This document shows positions 25,415 to 32,520 of a stretch of 33,989 bases of DNA, in pieces. The notes below the pieces were generated by a model, which ran no database searches, was not told where the DNA came from, and was given only the letters and a program-made list of their open reading frames with translations. Numbering within the stretch: the first letter of the stretch is position 1; each line of letters begins with the position of its first letter. A program made the translations under genes and the position numbers. The stretch is from DAOSXA01 sp964526835. GTDB taxonomy: Bacteria > Zixibacteria > MSB-5A5 > GN15 > FEB-12. Where the stretch lies: contig CAZGMK010000039.1 of assembly GCA_964526835.1 (NCBI GenBank), positions 1-33,989 on the forward strand, given 5' to 3'.

Positions 25415-26488
25415 ATGAGAAGGACAGCATTACTACTGTTCGCCGCAGCAGTGCTTGTATTTGGCATGCAACCGGTCATGGCGCAAGACTGTGCTGAGCT
25501 GGACATCGAGTTTGACAACGAAGCGTCCCCAGAGTACGGTGGGATCGTGACCGGTTATGTAGAGTTGATCAACTGCGGTGACGAAGCTGGGGTGTTCTGG
25601 CTCGAAGTTGCAGTGGAGGTTATGAACCAGCAGATCGTCCTGGGCCTGGTGCCTATCCAGCTCGGCGCCGGTGAAGGAATCTCTCGCGAGATATTCATGC
25701 CCACTCCCCCGGTAATTATCGGGGACTCAATAGTTGTGTGCGTGACGGCCTACCCTGACGCTTCTGGATCATCGGACGCCCTTGCCTCGGACTGCGGCAC
25801 GGTGTATGTCCCGGACTTCGACGGTGACCCGGTCGGCAGGTCGGTTACCTTCGGACTGGCTCTGTCAGGCTCCGATGGCGAATGTGTCGAGGTCGACCTG
25901 GAGTTGCCAGATACAGTCCAGGCCGGCCCGGGATCGTTCCTGGAAGGCTCCTTTGAATTAATCAATTGTGGCGACGAGGCGGCCCTTGTCACGCTCGAAG
26001 CTACCTTTGAGTTCTTTGACTCATCGGTCACAGTTGGTGGGATTCCCGTAGACCTCGGCGCCGGCGAGACCATCGCGCGTGAGTTCCGTTTTCCCGTGCC
26101 CCCCGCCCTTCCCGCCGGTGAGTACACGGTATGCGTGACGGCCACATCCGGCGAAGCCGTTGCTACTTCCTGTCAGACGGTCATTGTTGAGGGCTTCTTC
26201 CCCACCGGCAGAGAAGACAACAGCCCCGAGGCCGGCGCTCAACTTACGAACTATCCAAATCCATTCAATCCGACTACCACCATCAGCTTCTACATGGAAA
26301 AGGCTGGCTCCTTCACGGTGAAGGTGTATAATGTCACCGGTCAGGAAGTGTGGTCTGAGTCCGGTTCTGCCGGTGCTGGTGAAGTCACGGTGGATCTGGA
26401 TGCGTCCGACTTCGCCAATGGGATCTACTTCTACCGGCTCGTGACGGATGGCGTATCGAGTACTAAGAAGATGGTGCTGATAAAATAG
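25415..26488 (+). CDS. Secreted protein with two internal repeats and a type IX-type sorting tail
   Basis: A 357-residue exported protein. Signal peptide MRRTALLLFAAAVLVFGMQP is cleaved near VMAQD. Two similar domains follow (about 25-125 and 150-255), sharing ELINCGDEA, LGAGE-I-RE and VCVTA, so one arose by duplication; each has a conserved Cys pair. The last 80 residues are a Por-secretion/FlgD-like C-terminal domain: LTNYPNPFNPTTTISFYMEK, then FTVKVYNVTGQEVW, FANGIYFYRLVTDGVSSTKK and MVLIK at the end. That domain directs proteins through type IX-type secretion in the FCB group. The ATG at 25415 is chosen over an upstream frame opening because TTAGGA precedes it and the signal peptide begins there. 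The function of the repeated domain is unknown. Confidence 0.85.
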   Translation: MRRTALLLFAAAVLVFGMQPVMAQDCAELDIEFDNEASPEYGGIVTGYVELINCGDEAGVFWLEVAVEVMNQQIVLGLVPIQLGAGEGISREIFMPTPPVIIGDSIVVCVTAYPDASGSSDALASDCGTVYVPDFDGDPVGRSVTFGLALSGSDGECVEVDLELPDTVQAGPGSFLEGSFELINCGDEAALVTLEATFEFFDSSVTVGGIPVDLGAGETIAREFRFPVPPALPAGEYTVCVTATSGEAVATSCQTVIVEGFFPTGREDNSPEAGAQLTNYPNPFNPTTTISFYMEKAGSFTVKVYNVTGQEVWSESGSAGAGEVTVDLDASDFANGIYFYRLVTDGVSSTKKMVLIK

Positions 26489-26564
26489 GAGAACTCTCTG
26501 CAGCGTTTCAGTCTTCTCCTGGAAGGGAGGAGATGTGTCTCTCCATCATTGGTAGGTTGCGTTT

Positions 26565-26602
26565 GGAGCAAGGGATGGTCCGACGGTACGATCCCTTGCT
26601 CC
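26565..26602 (+). terminator. Perfect 12-bp inverted repeat between two secreted-protein genes
   Basis: GGAGCAAGGGAT (26565-26576) and ATCCCTTGCTCC (26591-26602) are exact inverted copies around a 14-base loop and are followed by GTCTTGTCTT. It lies 76 bases after the first gene's stop and 21 bases before the second gene's ATG, so it could terminate the first transcript or shape the leader of the second. Confidence 0.6.
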
Positions 26603-26623
26603 GTCTTGTCTTGGAGGATTTGA

Positions 26624-28456
26624 ATGATCAGGCAAGCGACATGGGTTGCGGCGGCCCTTATTATCCTGTTGTACACCGGGGGACAATGTTTCGAGATCGC
26701 AGGCGAAATGTCGGGAGAGTACGACGGCGATCAATACGGATCAGCCATATGTGTCCTCGACTTCAATGGTGACGGCTTTCAGGACCTGGCTGTGTCCGCT
26801 CCCGCCAATGACGATGCTGGCCTCTCGTCCGGAAAAATCTACTTGTACTTCGGCGGCCCCTCGGCGGACACAATTGCAGATATGACTCTCGTAGGCGATG
26901 CCAGTTCGTTCTTCGGCAAGTCCCTGTCATCAGCCGGTGATTTCAACAACGACGGCTATGAGGACCTGCTGGTCGGCGCGCCGTTCTACGACCTGCCGGG
27001 TACCAGCGCCGGAGCTGTATATCTTTTTTACGGCGGTCCCTCGGCCGACAGCGTAGCCGACCACGTACTCACGGGCGAAAACGGAGGCGACTACTACGGT
27101 ATCGCCGTGTCTGCAGCCGGTGACTTCAACAACGACGGCTATGCTGATCTCGCTGTCGGCGCCTATTACAACGACTGGGGAGGTTTCACGAAGGCGGGCA
27201 AGGTCTATGTCTACTACGGCGGGCCGTCGCCGGACTTCACCGCGGACTTGATCCTGGTAGGCAGCGCCGATGGCGAACGCTTTGGCTTCGACATTACGTC
27301 ACAGGACTACAACGGTGATTCGTTCTCCGATATCGCTGTGGGCGCCTATAGCTATGATGGCGACTTCCTAAACCAGGGACAAGTATACGTCTTCAATGGC
27401 GGTCCCTCAGCTGATTCCATCCCGGACCTGACAATAACAGGGGACTCCGCCGGGTATAAGTTCGGCTGGTCACTGGCATCCGGCAAGGTCAACAACGACG
27501 GCTATTGGGACATCGTGATGGGCAGTGACGGTGTTTCGCTCGATACTTTCTCCACCGGCGGGGTCTTTGTTTTTGAAGGAGGACCGGGCTTTGACAACAT
27601 CGCTGATTACGGCTATTCACTGGGACGTTTGGAAAACGACTACCTCGGATTCGATGTTGCATCATCGGCTGATGTAGACGGCGATGGGTTCGACGAGATA
27701 CTGGCCGGTATGCCCGGTAACGATGATGGAGGAACTGAAGCCGGTGGCGCGATTCTGCTCGGCGGTGGGGCGGCGATATCCCCCGATACCAGTTTCCTGG
27801 GTACCAACCCCGGTCAGGAGATGGGGAAAGCGGTGTGTTTCTGGGAGGATTTCGGTACTAACGGCGGGGTCACGCTTGCCGTGGGACTTCCTTCTTCAGA
27901 CGATCACCGCGGCAAGTTGCTGCTATTCGGAGAGGAAGGCGGCGTGGAGAACAGGCCTCCGATTCTTGATCCCATCGGCAGCAAATCCGGCATCGTCGGC
28001 GTCTTGTTGAGCTTCCCGGTCACGGCATCTGATCCGGACGGGACCGTGCCCGAGCTGACCGTAGCTGACCTGCCCGACGGTGCGGCTTTTGACGACCATG
28101 GGGACGGCAACGGGTCGTTTTCCTGGACACCCACGGTCGCCGACATCGGAACCCATAACCCTACCTTCATTGCCGGTGACGGGAACCTGTCGGACTCCGA
28201 GACTGTAAGTATCATCGTGGTTGACTCAACGGATTGTTGCCTCTTGAGAGGAGATATTGACCACAGTTCCTCCGGCCCTGATATTTCGGACCTTGTCTAC
28301 CTGGTGAGCTACATGTTCTCCGGTGGTCCGGAGCCGCCTTGTATGGAGGAAACTGATGTTAACGGCGATGGAAGCCTCACGCCCGACATTTCTGACCTCG
28401 TTTATCTGGTCAGCTACATGTTCTCTGGTGGCCCTCCATTGGTGCCTTGCCTATAG
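26624..28456 (+). CDS. Secreted FG-GAP repeat protein with dockerin-like tail
   Basis: A 610-residue exported protein. After a signal peptide (MIRQATWVAAALIILLYTGG) come six FG-GAP/integrin-alpha-like blades, each with a Ca2+ loop of the form D-N-DG--D: DFNGDGFQDLAVSAP, DFNNDGYEDLLVGAP, DFNNDGYADLAVGAY, DYNGDSFSDIAVGAY, KVNNDGYWDIVMGSD and DVDGDGFDEILAGMP. These should form a beta-propeller over about residues 25-440. An Ig/cadherin-like domain follows (NRPPILDPIGSKSGIVG to ETVSIIVV, about 445-530). The C-terminus is a paired dockerin-like module, GDIDHSSSGPDISDLVYLVS and DVNGDGSLTPDISDLVYLVS, each ending YMFSGGP...PC. TTGGAGGA precedes the ATG. It probably acts on the cell surface; the partner of its tail is unknown. 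Confidence 0.9.
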   Translation: MIRQATWVAAALIILLYTGGQCFEIAGEMSGEYDGDQYGSAICVLDFNGDGFQDLAVSAPANDDAGLSSGKIYLYFGGPSADTIADMTLVGDASSFFGKSLSSAGDFNNDGYEDLLVGAPFYDLPGTSAGAVYLFYGGPSADSVADHVLTGENGGDYYGIAVSAAGDFNNDGYADLAVGAYYNDWGGFTKAGKVYVYYGGPSPDFTADLILVGSADGERFGFDITSQDYNGDSFSDIAVGAYSYDGDFLNQGQVYVFNGGPSADSIPDLTITGDSAGYKFGWSLASGKVNNDGYWDIVMGSDGVSLDTFSTGGVFVFEGGPGFDNIADYGYSLGRLENDYLGFDVASSADVDGDGFDEILAGMPGNDDGGTEAGGAILLGGGAAISPDTSFLGTNPGQEMGKAVCFWEDFGTNGGVTLAVGLPSSDDHRGKLLLFGEEGGVENRPPILDPIGSKSGIVGVLLSFPVTASDPDGTVPELTVADLPDGAAFDDHGDGNGSFSWTPTVADIGTHNPTFIAGDGNLSDSETVSIIVVDSTDCCLLRGDIDHSSSGPDISDLVYLVSYMFSGGPEPPCMEETDVNGDGSLTPDISDLVYLVSYMFSGGPPLVPCL

Positions 28457-28523
28457 CGGGCCGTGTCAGAAAAGAGAGGCCCCCTGTTGATGCTCCAGCA
28501 TTCAGTAGTGTTTGGGAATGAGA

Positions 28524-28537
28524 ACATGACGTCATGT
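28524..28537. promoter_or_regulatory. 14-bp perfect palindrome upstream of the sigma factor gene
   Basis: ACATGACGTCATGT is exactly self-complementary and sits just upstream of the preferred sigma-factor start at 28558, overlapping an alternative ATG at 28534. Its position fits an operator that controls the sigma-CHAT operon. Confidence 0.4.
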
Positions 28538-28557
28538 CTGGCATCCGGGGCTGTTCC

Positions 28558-29112
28558 ATGAGCCGCAACTCGCTTCGACAGATTGTCACGCGATGCCGGC
28601 GAGGATCCGACGAAGCCTGGGACGAGCTTCTGGACCATGTAAGGCCGGTTGTGTTCTCGATTTGCCGACAGAGTGGCCTTTCCAGTGAGGAATGTCTCGA
28701 CATATTCGGCCAGGTGAGTTACATGCTCGTCACACGCATAGATGAAGTCACTTCTCCCGAGCGAATTCTCTCCTATGTGGCTACGGCCACTCGCCGACGG
28801 ATATCCAACCTATTCAGAGCGTCGAAGTTCGTACGCCATCTTGATCTGGGCAGTCTGGATATTCCATCGAACTCACCATCGGAGAGACCCGATGCGGTTC
28901 ACGAATTCAATCGACGAGTAGAGGCTCTCAGGTCGGCTCTCCTGAGGCTCAGCCCGAGGGAGAAGGAGCTCATTACGGCTCTGTTTCTTGAGCGTGACCA
29001 GCCTGATTACAAAGCGGTCGCTGAGCGACTTGGTATGCCGGTCTCCTCGGTGGGGCCGACTCGAGCGAGGACGCTGGAGAAGCTGAGAAGAATACTGATG
29101 AAGGCGGACTGA
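28558..29112 (+). CDS. ECF-like RNA polymerase sigma factor
   Basis: A 184-residue cytoplasmic protein that would redirect RNA polymerase to its own promoters. Region 2 spans about residues 5-85 (IVTRCRRGSDEAWDELLDHV, VFSICRQSGLSSEECLDIFG, SYVATATRRRISNLFRA) and region 4 about 120-182 (LRLSPREKELITALFLE, YKAVAERLGMPVSSVGPTRA, RTLEKLRRILMK). Both core regions of a two-domain ECF-type factor are present and no extra domain is seen. The start at 28558 has GGGG upstream; an ATG eight codons earlier (28534) is possible but lies inside a palindrome. The next gene encodes an anti-sigma-like protein 50 bases downstream and then a TPR-CHAT protease, so its activity is probably held in check and released by that pair. 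Confidence 0.85.
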   Translation: MSRNSLRQIVTRCRRGSDEAWDELLDHVRPVVFSICRQSGLSSEECLDIFGQVSYMLVTRIDEVTSPERILSYVATATRRRISNLFRASKFVRHLDLGSLDIPSNSPSERPDAVHEFNRRVEALRSALLRLSPREKELITALFLERDQPDYKAVAERLGMPVSSVGPTRARTLEKLRRILMKAD

Positions 29113-29162
29113 TTAATAGCCGGTATGTTTGCGGCACGAACAACTAGCGCATAGGTAAAGGG

Positions 29163-29747
29163 ATGACAATACCTGAAGAAAAGCTCATTCGGCTGCTTGC
29201 TTACCTGAATGACAATGGCAACGATCGCGAGAGGCGTCGTATCGAGTCCGAAGTCGCCCAGGATAGCAGGTTGAAGGATGACCTGGAGTGCTTGAGAACG
29301 ATCGCGAGTGCTTTGCGCGCTGAGGACTATCCCGAACTCAGGGAGCCGGCTCGCATTATGCAGCGCCAACTAATACAGGCAGCTAGAAAACGACCCCGTG
29401 ATCGGCGGACCGGCGTCGTGACGTTCGATTCGAAGTTGCTCCCCTTACCCGCTGGCGTTCGCCCGGCGACCGTCAGTGCGAGACGATTACGATTCACCAA
29501 TGACCGGGTGGTCCTGGAGCTGTCGGTCTATCCGGTTACGAGTGCGTCCTACCAGGCGATCGGTCAGGTATCCGGGGCTGGGAGTGGCGCCCGGCTGTCG
29601 GTTGCCGTGCAGTGTGGCAGGTCGCGCCTCAGGTGTGAAGCAAACGAATTCCATGTTTTCCAGGTAGACCGTGTTCCCGCTGGAGTGTGCAAGTTGACGA
29701 TCAGTCAGCGTGACACGGTCCTGATGCTCGTTGAGTTGGAGCTGTGA
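29163..29747 (+). CDS. Putative soluble, zinc-less anti-sigma factor with C-terminal beta domain
   Basis: A 194-residue protein. Residues 5-52 (EEKLIRLLAYLNDNGNDRER, IESEVAQDSRLKDDLECLRT, IASALR) follow the pattern of anti-sigma helical domains, LL-AYLDGEL--EE---VE--LA-D--LR-EL--LR--A-AL, but the His-x3-Cys-x2-Cys zinc motif is absent. A basic linker (about 68-90, RQLIQAARKRPRDRRTGVV) leads to a beta-rich domain (about 100-194) with two cysteines close together (VQCGRSRLRCEA). There is no membrane segment, unlike most ECF anti-sigmas. The gene lies 50 bases after the sigma gene and its stop overlaps the GTG start of the CHAT protease by four bases, so it is translationally coupled to it. I infer that it binds the sigma factor and may be cut by the protease. 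A search might instead identify it as an unrelated regulator. Confidence 0.6.
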   Translation: MTIPEEKLIRLLAYLNDNGNDRERRRIESEVAQDSRLKDDLECLRTIASALRAEDYPELREPARIMQRQLIQAARKRPRDRRTGVVTFDSKLLPLPAGVRPATVSARRLRFTNDRVVLELSVYPVTSASYQAIGQVSGAGSGARLSVAVQCGRSRLRCEANEFHVFQVDRVPAGVCKLTISQRDTVLMLVELEL

Positions 29748-32506
29748 TAGAACTCTCTGAGATCAAGAGCTTGAGAAGCAGGGTGGCCCTGACCCGCTTC
29801 ATCGAAAAGCGCTTCGGCGGTAACTGTGACGAGTTCATCGACGCCTCCAGCAAGACCGTGAGCCGATTCATCGCCACAGACATCAGGGAAGCTCAGAAGA
29901 TGGTGGACGCCTTGGGATTGATAAGCCGCCACTTACCGTCCAGGTTCGAACCCAATCTGGTGGCGATGCGGGCTCGGGTGAGCCAGTGGGCCGGAGACCA
30001 TCGCCGGGCTCTGGAGCTCTACCTGCGGGCTCGCGACCTGTTCCGGAAGCAACGCGACTTCCGTGCGGTCGCCCTGATCGGTCAGGGCCTGATGGACACC
30101 CAGATGTATCTGGGCCGCTACGACGAAGCCATCAGTACTGGCAAGAAGTCGCTGAGGTATTTCAAGAAGAAACGGATGTTGTCCAATGAGGCCAAGGTTC
30201 TCTCGAACATAGGTAACGTCTATCACCGAATGGACCGGAACCGTCTTGCGCTGTCATACTACGATAAGGCCCGCGGCAAGTTGGCGACCGGGGACAGCGT
30301 GGCCATAGCAACGGTGGACTATAACCGGGCCAATATATTCGCCAACCTGAATAAGCTGGATGCTGCCGTTGAGCTATATAGGTCGGCCGGCGAGGCCTAC
30401 GCGGCCGCCGGTCTCGGGCTGTACGAGAGTAAGGCCAGATACTCCCTGGCCTATGTCTGTTTCCTGAAAGATGAATTTGCCGAAGCGCTGCGCATTTTCG
30501 AGGAGGTTTACGCGACTTTTGTCGAATTCGGAGACCGGAGAGCCGCGGCCATTACTCTCCTTGATCTTGTTGAGGTGAATCTGCATCTAAACCAGCTGGG
30601 CACCGCCCTTCATCTGGGCGAGGAAGTAATGAATCAGTTCAAAGTACTCGGGATGCAGTACGAGCAGGCCAAGGCATCATACTTCATAGGCTCGACGCAC
30701 CTCAAACTCGGCGAGAACAAACTGGCCGGCCGTTTTCTCAGGCGATCGACATCGCTTTTTCGGAAAGGCGGTAACAATCTCTGGCTGGGGATTGTCTCAT
30801 TGGCACAGGCCGAACTGCTTCTGAAACGCGGGAACATCAAAGCCGCGTTCGAGACAACCAGGCACGCCAGGCAACTCTTCAAGAAGAGTGGGGACGAGCG
30901 ACGATCCTCAGATGCCGACATACACTTGGTACGCATCATGCTTCGCAACGGAAGTAGCAGGGCCGGCGTGAGTAAGGCAAAGGCGCTCCTTGCCCGAAGA
31001 TTAGTGGGCTATCAAGTCTACGATCTGCATCTAGTCCTGGGGCAGTATTATGGCCGAACCCGGCGGCATCGCCGGGCTCTTGACCATTTCAAGCGGGCGG
31101 TCGCGGCTTTGGAGAACATGGTAGCCGGCCTGCACTCGGACGAAGTGAGGTTCTTCTTTGTCCTCGACAGGCTGGATGCCTATTCAGGCGTCGTGGACTC
31201 CCTCACTCACCTCGGCCGGTGTGATTCATCGTTTCTGTCCAACCTTCGAGCGTTGTCAGTAATCAACAAAAGGCGCGACAAGACCCGGCTTACCGTTGAG
31301 CGCGTTCCCCGGCGGCTCCTTGAAGCACGTTCGGAACTGAGGGCTTCCATCAAGAAACTATCGATACAGTCCGGCGGGGATTTCCGAAGCCAAAGCCCTG
31401 ACGCCGATTTCTACGAGGCCGAACAACGACTCTGGGCGATCGAGAGGCGGATCAGGGCTTTCTCACACGAACCGCTCTGCAAACAGGTCGATGACTTCGC
31501 GTTCCATGGCGCAACCGCGCTGCTGAGAAAGGGCGAGTCAGTAGTCAACTTCCATAGCACAAGCGACGGAAGGATAGGCGTTTTCTGCGGTACCAGGGAC
31601 AATGTCTGCTGGGTGCCCTTGAAAACACCCCTCGAACGCATCCGTGCGATCGCATGGGAGCTTAACTTCGTTACCGAGAGGGCCGTATACGGGCCCGGCA
31701 ACGAAGAATCATGCATAGAAGTACAGAAGCACTACCTGAAGCAGTTACACAGCCTGCTCCTGGCGCCGATCTTGCCGAACCTCTCTACCAATAAGCTGAT
31801 TCTCGTTGCCGACGGTGTTTTTGCACAGGTGCCTTTCATGGCTTTGATCGATGCTGGTGGCAAGTACTTCAGGGATTCGTTTAGCATCAGTACCGTGATC
31901 TGCCCGGACGACCTTCGACTCACGAGAAGTCCCAGGATCAGGTTCAAGAACCGACGCAATGCAATCTTTGGCGTTCCCGGATCAAACATACCTGCTGTTA
32001 CCGCAGAAGCCGAGCGAATTGGTTCACTCTTCAGGGATTCGGAGCTGTTCCTGGGTGAGCGAGCCGATTGCGAAACCCTCAGGGCCAGCCTGGCCACGGC
32101 CAAAGGGTTCGTTCATATTGCCGCCCACGCCGCTCGGTCATCCGAGAACCCCCTGTTTTCCCGGATTTCGATGGGTGACGGTCCACTCTATCCCTTTGAT
32201 CTCTATGCCCGCGGGGTAGCGGCTACGCTGGTTACGCTTTCCGGTTGTCAAACCGCGGCCCCGGGTTTATATTTCGGTAACTCATATACTCTGGCGAAGG
32301 CCTTTCATCAAGCCGGTGGTCGGTATGTCCTGGCTTCTTTATGGCCGGTGTCGGATAGACTCAGTGCCGCGTTCATGGTGCTATTCTACGAGGCTTTGGT
32401 GTCGTTGGAACGAGTACCGCAGGCTTACATCTCGGCAATCGACCAGATGTCTCGCCTGTCGGCGAATCCAGCATATTGGAGCGGTTTCGTACTGCTAGGC
32501 ATATAG
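29744..32506 (+). CDS. TPR-CHAT caspase-like protease
   Basis: A 920-residue cytoplasmic protein. An N-terminal helical region (1-70) is followed by a long tetratricopeptide array (about 75-455; e.g. GDHRRALELYLRARDLF, LGRYDEAISTGKKSLRYF, MDRNRLALSYYDKARG, TRRHRRALDHFKRAVAAL), a helical bridge, and a C-terminal CHAT domain (about 590-920). The clan CD dyad is intact: His795 in FVHIAAHAA and Cys835 in VTLSGCQTAAPG. Other CHAT blocks are LILVADGVFAQVPFMAL, GGRYVLASLWPVSDRLSAAF and the closing YWSGFVLLGI. It should be a cysteine endopeptidase whose TPR array binds a trigger or substrate. The start is a GTG within GTGA, overlapping the upstream stop, with TTGGAG ahead of it. Same layout as Csx29, the protease of craspase, although TPR-CHAT proteins also occur widely outside CRISPR loci. 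Confidence 0.92.
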   Translation: MIELSEIKSLRSRVALTRFIEKRFGGNCDEFIDASSKTVSRFIATDIREAQKMVDALGLISRHLPSRFEPNLVAMRARVSQWAGDHRRALELYLRARDLFRKQRDFRAVALIGQGLMDTQMYLGRYDEAISTGKKSLRYFKKKRMLSNEAKVLSNIGNVYHRMDRNRLALSYYDKARGKLATGDSVAIATVDYNRANIFANLNKLDAAVELYRSAGEAYAAAGLGLYESKARYSLAYVCFLKDEFAEALRIFEEVYATFVEFGDRRAAAITLLDLVEVNLHLNQLGTALHLGEEVMNQFKVLGMQYEQAKASYFIGSTHLKLGENKLAGRFLRRSTSLFRKGGNNLWLGIVSLAQAELLLKRGNIKAAFETTRHARQLFKKSGDERRSSDADIHLVRIMLRNGSSRAGVSKAKALLARRLVGYQVYDLHLVLGQYYGRTRRHRRALDHFKRAVAALENMVAGLHSDEVRFFFVLDRLDAYSGVVDSLTHLGRCDSSFLSNLRALSVINKRRDKTRLTVERVPRRLLEARSELRASIKKLSIQSGGDFRSQSPDADFYEAEQRLWAIERRIRAFSHEPLCKQVDDFAFHGATALLRKGESVVNFHSTSDGRIGVFCGTRDNVCWVPLKTPLERIRAIAWELNFVTERAVYGPGNEESCIEVQKHYLKQLHSLLLAPILPNLSTNKLILVADGVFAQVPFMALIDAGGKYFRDSFSISTVICPDDLRLTRSPRIRFKNRRNAIFGVPGSNIPAVTAEAERIGSLFRDSELFLGERADCETLRASLATAKGFVHIAAHAARSSENPLFSRISMGDGPLYPFDLYARGVAATLVTLSGCQTAAPGLYFGNSYTLAKAFHQAGGRYVLASLWPVSDRLSAAFMVLFYEALVSLERVPQAYISAIDQMSRLSANPAYWSGFVLLGI

Positions 32507-32520
32507 AATAATCCAAAGAG

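Noticed and set aside
28234..28456. Cellulosome component based on the dockerin-like repeats
   Set aside because: No cohesin, scaffoldin or carbohydrate-active domain occurs in the window, and the tails end in an unusual Cys motif, so a cellulosome role is not supported.
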